DNA of 64,000 nucleotides from Blastomyces gilchristii SLH14081 (Eukaryota > Ascomycota > Eurotiomycetes > Onygenales > Ajellomycetaceae): assembly GCF_000003855.2 (NCBI RefSeq), contig NW_003101681.1:1681893-1745892 (forward strand), read 5' to 3'. The translations under genes and the position numbers were made by a program. This document shows, in pieces, positions 57,162 through 64,000 of the stretch (the first letter of the stretch is position 1; every line of letters starts with the position of its first letter). The notes beneath the pieces were generated by a model. That model searched no databases, had not been told where the DNA came from, and worked only from the letters and a program-made list of their open reading frames with translations.

Positions 57162-58364
57162 TTACATTTGCATCTCAGTGTCATTATCCTTTTCTTGGTC
57201 ATCGCCATCTCCCAGCGCACCCCCGGGTATCCTCCCCTCATTCAACTCTCGTTCCAATTTCGTGATTTCCTGTAAACTCTTCGCTTCCCGGATCATTTTC
57301 TCCACTCGTTTCCGTTCCTTCTCCGTGAGTTTAACACGAATTGGCCTTTCACCGGCTTGTTGTGACGATGCGTCACGTGTCGTGGTTCCGAACGTAGATG
57401 CTGAGACGTCAAAAGTGCGGGATTTTATGCCCATGATCTTGGAGGTGAGTGGCGTGGGGTTTGAAGGGGTGCCGAAAAGCTCAGCGGCGCGGTGTCGTTC
57501 TACGTCCTTGACTCTTTGGTAATCGAGGAAGCGTACTGTGGGTAATAAGAAGATTACCCAGAGGCGGTAGTGCTATATATTTTCCTCGCGGGAATTTAAG
57601 ATGTGGATATTAGCTAAATATAATAAACAGAATTCAGGCATATACAAGGACTCTCTGAAACAAAGACTCAGGAGCAACACGAATCTCTTTCCCTTCCACC
57701 AACCACAACCAAGATAAGAGGGTATTGTATAGAAGGCAACTAACCTCCTTCCTCGTCACAGGATTCTCCAACAATGATACATGTGTCAATTTCGTTAAAA
57801 CCTTTAATGGCTCCAGATCCGCAAGCTCTGCGATGTTATTCGCAGTAAGGATTAGAGTGGTTAGATTTGGGATCGACGATGCTATTGACGGGTGGATTTG
57901 CGAGACACGATTGCGGGCGAGAAGCAAGGTTCGGAGGCGCGGGGAGAAAGGGAAATTGGAGATCGAGGAGATATCGTTGTCGGTGAAATCGATGGCGTCA
58001 TGGTCCTGCGCCTTAGATTAGATTGGAAATGCAACTTTTGACGGAATGCAGAAGAGAAAAGAACTGAACAATCGAGGGAAACATCATGGGTTCGTTGTTA
58101 CGCATCCGTAGACATGATTGACCTCACTTACCTTCGCAGCACCCATGTTCTCAATAGCGGGAATTTTATGGCCTAATATATACACCCCATCCCGAAGAAA
58201 GGAAGCAAATACGATATCAATTGAGCTCATTACCAAGTGTGTGACACGTGCAGCAGTAGTAGTATCTGTTCTTTTCAATACGCACCTCGAAGATCGAGCT
58301 CTCGCTCTTTGAGAGGGTTGAGGTAGGAGAGGGAGTTCTGGATCAACTCTACTGTGAGTCGCAT
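57162..58364 (-). CDS. LEA1: U2 snRNP A' protein LEA1 (263 aa)
   Basis: Four exons on the minus strand (58364-58286, 58172-58132, 58005-57745, 57572-57162) give 263 residues. The start MRLTVELIQNSLSYLNPLKE and the join ELDLRG|HKIPAIENMGAAK|DHDAIDFTDNDIS are diagnostic of U2A'. Leucine-rich repeats follow (LRTLLLARNRVSQIHP, LTTLILTANNIAELADLEPL, LTHVSLLENPVTRKE). The LRR cap HYRLWVIFLLPTVRFLDYQRVK comes next, and then a charged tail. The protein binds U2 snRNA stem-loop IV together with U2B'' in the spliceosome. All introns have consensus ends. Every boundary preserves the reading frame. Confidence 0.95.
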
Positions 58365-59131
58365 TGTTGGAAATATAAGATAGGATATTTATTTGAAAAC
58401 TGCTTTCGGGGAGAAGAGGGGGGGAGTAAGGCGACGGTATTTCCCTAGGTGTGATTATCAGAAGGGGGATTGGGTGGGTGTTGGAGGTTTGCGATCGTTT
58501 GAGAATGGTCTGTCTTGGTTGAATTGGAGGAGTTAATGCTGAAGAGCTGGCGCGAGAAGTTCAAAATTTCCCTTTAGAAATTTGGGGCTGGCCCCGAGCT
58601 TGTGCTATCCATATCACGTGATGTATATCCTTTTTGGACCCATACGCCTGGATATTTTGGAGATGGAGATGTTACTGTAATACATTCCATTTAGAGATAG
58701 GTCTACTAATTACAACAGTTGTGAGTTCTTCCCAGGCGTATTCGTCCCATATATGCTCAAGTCCCAAGTTCAATTGACGGGGAGTTCGCAATAATACAGA
58801 TTAGAAGAAGCGGAAGAAAATTTTAGGAATGTATGTATATTATATGAATACAAGGGCTAAGAATGGGCTAAAAAACTAACAGTGTACGTATACACGTGGA
58901 GTTTTGAATAAATAAGAAAAAGAAATTCAAGAAGGGGCCTTTGGAAAGGAAAAAGACAAAGACGGATTGACTGGATGGGTGAGCGGAGGATTTAACTCCT
59001 ATCAAGTCCAGTCCGGATCAGTAGCCCCTGAGCCTACAGGTAACACAACACCTGCTGAAAATATATAGTTACATGCGAAATTCACGTCCGTCAAAAAAAC
59101 CTGTGGCTAGGAAAACCGGACATGCACGCTC

Positions 59132-59164
<33 letters not shown>

Positions 59165-59535
59165 TACAAAGCAAATGAGGATGGTGGGACCGTGTTATAA
59201 TCCCAACAATCAACGTCGCACATGTGTATTACAGTGATTTTAGGAAGCGAATCAGAGGGAAAAAAAGGATAACGGGACCTCTCCTCCAAAAGGTTGGTCA
59301 CACCAAAATAACACAGCTTCTAAAGCGGAAGAAAAAAAAAGAGAAAAGAATAGAAGTGACAAAAAAACCCACAACGGAACGCGGTGTCACTATGAGTATT
59401 AAAACAATGCTCAAGAAAAGACGAGAAGCAAATGCAGCATGAAACCGAGGTTTCTCTCGAAAAAAAGAAAGTAAATAAACGCAAATCATCAATTGTCATC
59501 ATCATCATCATCATCCGAAAAAACAATCTACCCCT
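58365..59535. other. Intergenic between LEA1 promoter and YND1 3' end
   Basis: 1.17 kb. Holds the LEA1 promoter side, then AT-rich sequence, a 30-nt poly(A) tract at 59133-59162 and a purine-rich part (59325-59470). No gene seen. Confidence 0.5.
59133..59162. repeat. 30-nt poly(A) tract
   Basis: Third long homopolymer of the window, in intergenic DNA. Confidence 0.9.
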
Positions 59536-62052
59536 TTAATGATGTCGCACGGGACTCGTTGCCCTCGACCGGCGGCCATTGGTCGTCGGCCCCAGTGCCA
59601 ACGGTGCGAGACGATCTCGACCCTCCGTCCGCACCGCTAACCCATGACGATCCATGTTACCTAGCGCACTGATGGTAGTAGTAGCATCGAGGCCCGGGGG
59701 ACTACCGAGAGAGATGCCCATGCCGCTGGTTGTGCCGGGGTCGTTGTGATTGTTGTTATGGTGGTGATGGTGGTGATACATGCTATTAGTCGATTTCGTC
59801 CGGACGAGGATGTTGTTTGTATTATTATCGTCGTTGTAGGTGTTTGTGAACGTTGGGGTGAAGGGGGTGTTGGGGATTATTGGAGGGATGGACATGGACA
59901 TGGACATGGTCTCATCGTCTGTAGGAGAGGAGCTAGGGCTAGGCTCGAAATCGCGCGCGCCGGCTTCGAGAAGGTCGTCGTAGGAGGCGGAGAAGGAATT
60001 GGTGCGTTTTAGGGACGGGGACGAGAAGATGCGGGGAAGCGTATTGAAGATCTTAGACGAGAAGCCGTTGCCTCGTCGGTAGTAATTGTTATTCTGATGA
60101 TGATAGGAACCGTGACTTGTTCGCCGGATATATTTTCGGTAGAGTCGTGTTCGGCGCTCGCGGCCGCAGAGGAAAAAGATTGCTATAACAACTATTATTA
60201 AGAAGAGGAAAAGACCTGGGACCCGCCGCGGAGAATGGCCAGTAAAAAGCGTGTCGTGCCAGTGCGGTGATGCGACACTAGACGCATGCGGCTGGGAGGC
60301 AGTCTCATTGTGAGTTGGGGATGGTGACGGCGGACTAGGCAGAAGGTATGGAGCTCCCGGTCGCTGGAAATCGTCTGGGATGCGATTCTTGCTTCCAGCT
60401 GGGGGGTTGCTTCCGAAGCCCACAGGGAGGCCGTTGGGAAGTGGTGGCACCTGTGACGAAGCGTATAGCACGGCTTTCCCGAGCGTCCAGCTCACTTCAG
60501 TCGAGTCGATCTTGTTTACAGCCTGGAAGGCGTCTAGGTAGCCCTTTACGTTCGACTCCACTGTACTATTGTGTCCTCCTGATTCAATGTCAACGCGGGG
60601 AATGCCGATCCCATCATGTAAAATACTTATTAGCCATGAAGCTTTGAAACAAACCGCAAAGGCGGTTTCCTGATCGACCTTTTTCCCCCACTGCTTGCTC
60701 TTAACGCCTTGCTCAATAGCCTCCCACGGCTGTGAGCAGAATTCTTGGACGCGCTGGAGGTACGTGGTGAAGTCGTACGATTTATCCTTATGGCCCATTT
60801 CGAAAATCTCATGTGTCGTATGCCAGTATTCACTTACGCCGATGAAATGGTTGACGTCGAAATCAATTGCGGGTACGTGGACGCCATGTAGAAGACACGG
60901 CTCATCGGGGCAGGGCGCATCCTTCTCTAGCAACGGGTATGTATTACGATAGCACTCTTCGAATTTACCCGTTCCAACAAGATACGGCTCCATGCCGGAC
61001 ACGGGACCGGTGGGAGGTAGAATGGTTCCGTCATGGGTCGTTCGGAGGCCGGAATGCAAACAAGGATCCGGTCGAGCTCTGTTCTTGTCATTGGCAGTTG
61101 ATTCCAACAGCGCCTTCACATATCGACTCCTAGCTTCACGTGCACCAAAGCCTAACCACGACGTGACAAACACCTTGTATTCCATAGGCAAGCCGTTGAG
61201 GGTCCGCAGGCGCAGTAGCGTTAGGTCGTTCGCATGCTTCTCCGCCTCCGTCGCATTTGGGGCAAACGCGATCTGCGCCGAGGCTCCACCCATATCCAAA
61301 AACCCGTACGTATGATGGCCCTTTCCATGATTGTGAGACTGGCGATCGTTAAAGCCACCCATTAAATAGTTTGTTGCAATCCACCCATAAAGCCCCTCTG
61401 TGTCGCCTTCGATAACTTGTACATGTTGCCTACAATCGGGGATCAGGAAATCGGTACTACTGCGGATATAGGCGCATACATTATCGAGAATGGCTCTTTG
61501 CTTCTGGCTTGGAAGTAGACGCATGCCAGCGGTTGCGAGGAGGAAGATTGGGGTATCGGATATCTCTTCTTCGGGGATAACTTCTTGGACATGGTCGAGG
61601 AGGGGCCTGAGGTGTTCGAGGCCGACGGTTTCGGGTTTATTGGAGAATGTTGAAATGCCTGTTAATTAGTTTCAGTTAGCTGTTGTTCCTGAGCGGCGAA
61701 TTGACTCGACTTTCAGAATCCGCTGCGTACCAGGATGTATCTTCTTGGTCCATTTATCCTTAGTGAGGAGTTCGGGCAGCGACGCCAGCTGTTTCGAGGA
61801 CGCCGACTTTCGTGCGCTGACGCTATCGGGCCATCTGTAGACATGTGCGCGAGTCCCCTGAAATTTTACGAGTTAGTAAAATGGAGAGTGGATATTATAC
61901 GCAAGCAACTCACAGATGAACCAGCATCCAAGACGACGGCATATCTCCCTATACAAAGATATCGTTGTTAGCTAAATGCATTGCCGTACAGGAATATAGA
62001 CTCGGCCTTTCGAGGCAAAGAGAGGCGAGGGTGCGTCCATACATATCCCCAT
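59536..62052 (-). CDS. YND1: Golgi apyrase of the GDA1/CD39 family, YND1 type (764 aa)
   Basis: Four exons on the minus strand (62052-62043, 61948-61914, 61857-61731, 61658-59536) give 764 residues. The first coding exon has only 10 nt (ATGGGGATAT) and with exon 2 yields MGIWRYAVVLDAGSS. Apyrase conserved regions appear in order: DAGSS|GTR, FLLATAGMR, EGDTEGLYGWIATNYLMG, FLDMGGASAQIAF. A transmembrane segment lies near residue 550 (GLFLFLIIVVIAIFFL), with a long cytosolic tail of low complexity (poly-His/Asn tract, MSMSMS). The family hydrolyses nucleoside di- and triphosphates in the Golgi lumen and so supports glycosylation. The tail is longer than the catalytic-only mammalian CD39L forms, as in fungal Ynd1. 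Confidence 0.94.
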
Positions 62053-63417
62053 CTGGAAACTTCCTTCTTCCCGTATAAATCTAGTAGTCTAATCCTTTAT
62101 TATCCCTTTTTTCTGGTCTATCTCGAATGCATCGCTCCAAAGAGTCGCAGTAAGATTACAGACTAGGCGGAGGAGAGGAAGAAGAAGGGTTGTTGCATTT
62201 CCCTCTTTTTTATTATTATTGAAATAATACGCGTTGCGCTGTTCGCAAAGTTTCGGAACGGAGGGATGAATGAAATGAAGTGGCGGCCGGAGGGATAATT
62301 CGACGGTTAAACTAGCCAATGCAGCTGGATATTAACAAGCGTAGTAGTAGAAGGGCAAGAAGATGAAAAATGGAGATGAAGAGACGGATGAAAGGAGAGG
62401 ATCAAAAAGGATAACCAAAATAGCCACCAGATGAGGCTGAGGATTATGATTAAGAGTGCCTAGGTGGTGGGTGGGTGGCCGAAGAGAATAATACCCAAAA
62501 GGGAAAAAGTTAAAAACAAAAGCCAAGAAATATCTGCCGTCCCCATGTTTCTTACCAGTACGCAATACTCCGTACGGTATGCAGCATCCCCCGTAGGTAA
62601 GGTAGGCTAATTCAGTAGAAATACAGTTACCGAGCCATGCCTATTATGGATTGAGTTCTTCTTCGTCAGTTACTGTTTTTGGTTGAACCCTTCCCTTCCG
62701 CTAAACTGTGTCTAGAACAAGAAAGTCTTAGCTCGCCAATGACGCGTATGCTCGTGGGGCCGGTTGGGGTTGATACAGCCAATCAGAGACCTACCACAAT
62801 GCACTGCACCATCCCTTGTCATCAAAAACCAGCCTTGGATCGACAGGGATAATTGGTACGACTCTCGTATTGGCCATATCGCTTTTGGCCAGACTTTTGG
62901 CTGGGATGGTGTTTTATAATGTATCGTCTGGTATTCAAATATACTATCTGGATGTGGAAGGAAGAATAGAGAGGAGAGATGCAATGGATATATATATTAG
63001 ATAATGACGAACAGGTTCAGAACAAAGATGAAGAAAATGAAGTATGACAGTATTCACCTCTGAATATCATAAAAATTTTGTTCTTAATTAAGAGAGTATC
63101 AAGTTGAATTACCTGTCCTGGGGTGTTCGGATAAGGAACCGCTTAATAGCATCAACGGTGGCAATTATTTATAAAACAAAAAATGGAAAGAAGTCGAAAG
63201 AAATAACAGAGAGAGAAGAATATAGCAGCTTCATCGCGTAGAGTGCAAGAATTGAAGCTTTCTCAAAGAAGCGAAATTAAAAAAAAGCAGTGCATTACAA
63301 ACCTAGCCAAAGCAAATAAAAAAGCAAGAGCAAACTTGGTATCACGATGAGCGGTTATATATATAGGGATTGATATAAAGACACCAAGGGACCCCTTATA
63401 TAACATATATTCCGTTA
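62053..63417. promoter_or_regulatory. YND1 promoter side and intergenic region
   Basis: About 1.36 kb. Short overlapping frames only. It includes the YND1 promoter and the 3' side of the gene at the right edge, which is on the same strand. No RNA gene or repeat recognised. Confidence 0.45.
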
Positions 63418-63686
63418 TCACAGCTTCGCGCTCGAGCCCAATGGCGTCCGTCTGCGCTGTTTTGTAGACACGTCAACCTCTTCCGCAGACTCTTCTGCTG
63501 CGGCTGCAACTTTGAACACCTCCCGACCTACCGAATCGGTCATGGTGAGCACGCGAGAGGATACGGTTGCTCCATCTCGTCGGTTTTTCCTGAAGGATTG
63601 GAAGTGTCAGCTCCGATCAACGGGGGCGGGGGACCTTATTATGTAAATAATGAAAGGAAGAAAAGGGCGGAAATAAAGGAGGGGCG

Positions 63687-63744
<58 letters not shown>

Positions 63745-64000
63745 GAGGGCGGTTACATACCCTTCGCGCCGCGACTGGGCTATTAGGGACATAAAGTCCC
63801 ATAGCTTGCCCCGGGCTAGGAGTTTGCCTGTTTTTGCATCGCGCTCAGGCATCCAGCTGGGAGCTAGTCTCATGGTGGGCGCTTGGCTTGTCTTCACATC
63901 CTTCATCCTCGGTCTTGTGACGATGATGATTCTTTCTTCCTCAAATCGCTGATATGCGTTTTTAAGGGTTTCTTTGTTGACGGCTTCGAAATATGACAGA
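63418..64000 (-). CDS. C-terminal part of a gene running off the right edge, possibly a PlsB-type acyltransferase
   Basis: Two exons are visible: 64000 (open)-63761 and 63589-63418, separated by a 171-bp intron with donor GTATGT and acceptor TTCAG. The readable protein is SYFEAVNKETLKNAYQRFEEE RIIIVTRPR in two parts, then TMRLAPSWMPERD, GKLWDFMSLIAQSRREG|KNRRDG, and an end RRRTPLGSSAKL. The helical SYFEAVN..LKNAYQRFEEERIIIV segment resembles the C-terminal region of glycerol-3-phosphate/dihydroxyacetone-phosphate acyltransferases, but the catalytic part lies outside the window, so this is a weak guess. The intron contains a 56-nt homopolymer. Confidence 0.6.
63687..63742. repeat. 56-nt poly(A) tract inside an intron
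   Basis: An uninterrupted run of A on the plus strand, i.e. poly(U) in the pre-mRNA of the minus-strand gene, between its donor (63760) and acceptor (63590). Its true length may differ from the sequence because such runs are error-prone in sequencing. Confidence 0.9.

Noticed and set aside
59746..60012. Plus-strand ORF rich in Val/Met inside YND1
   Set aside because: Antisense of the poly-His/Asn and MSMSMS-coding tail of the apyrase gene.

Overview
The window looks like nuclear DNA of a filamentous ascomycete. Its genes have one to three short introns with GTAnGT-type donors, fungal housekeeping orthologues and a Zn2Cys6 transcription factor. A 29 kb AT-rich block of transposons has the signature of repeat-induced point mutation (RIP): stop codons where CAA/CAG/TGG are expected, and differences that are mostly C:G to T:A transitions. 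Long GC-poor, RIP-mutated transposon blocks between gene islands are known from Onygenales such as Ajellomycetaceae, so Eurotiomycetes/Onygenales is my best guess. This is inference, not proof.

Layout. 1-9.3 kb is gene-poor and holds only a nuclear tRNA-Leu(CAA) with an intron and weak ORFs. 9.4-21.0 kb is a compact gene island: a GPI-anchored cupredoxin, a 2OG-Fe(II) oxygenase of the isopenicillin N synthase type, POP4, SEN34, a small membrane protein, ELP4, RPB8 and a Nudix/DUF4743 protein. 21.45-50.64 kb is the AT-rich block. 51.8-64 kb is a second gene island: a Zn2Cys6 regulator, a hypothetical protein, LEA1 (U2 snRNP A'), a YND1-type apyrase and the C-terminal part of a gene that runs off the right edge.

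The AT-rich block is a nested stack of retroelements. A RIP-mutated Ty1/copia-like pol (minus strand) hosts a complete Ty3/gypsy element (42780-49475, two 271-bp LTRs, 5-bp duplication ATAGC) and, further left, a Tad1-like LINE (about 29422-40341). LINE and gypsy are themselves interrupted by younger insertions. These include two copies of a 371-373 bp tRNA-derived SINE with (AAT)n tails, and two bipartite retroposons. Each bipartite element starts with a tRNA-like promoter head, continues with a long non-coding body and then switches into LINE sequence at a different point, ending in the LINE (AAT)n tail. Each is flanked by a 14-15 bp target-site duplication. A miniature LTR element (TRIM) with identical 113-bp LTRs and a hAT-like MITE with an 8-bp duplication also lie here.

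The bipartite tRNA-head/LINE-tail retroposons are the most unusual thing in the window. They fit template switching by the LINE reverse transcriptase onto the 3' end of a Pol III-type RNA. Separately, POP4 (RNase P), SEN34 (tRNA splicing endonuclease), ELP4 (tRNA wobble modification) and RPB8 (subunit shared by Pol I/II/III) sit within 7 kb, 6 kb from an intron-bearing tRNA gene, a thematic grouping around tRNA production.
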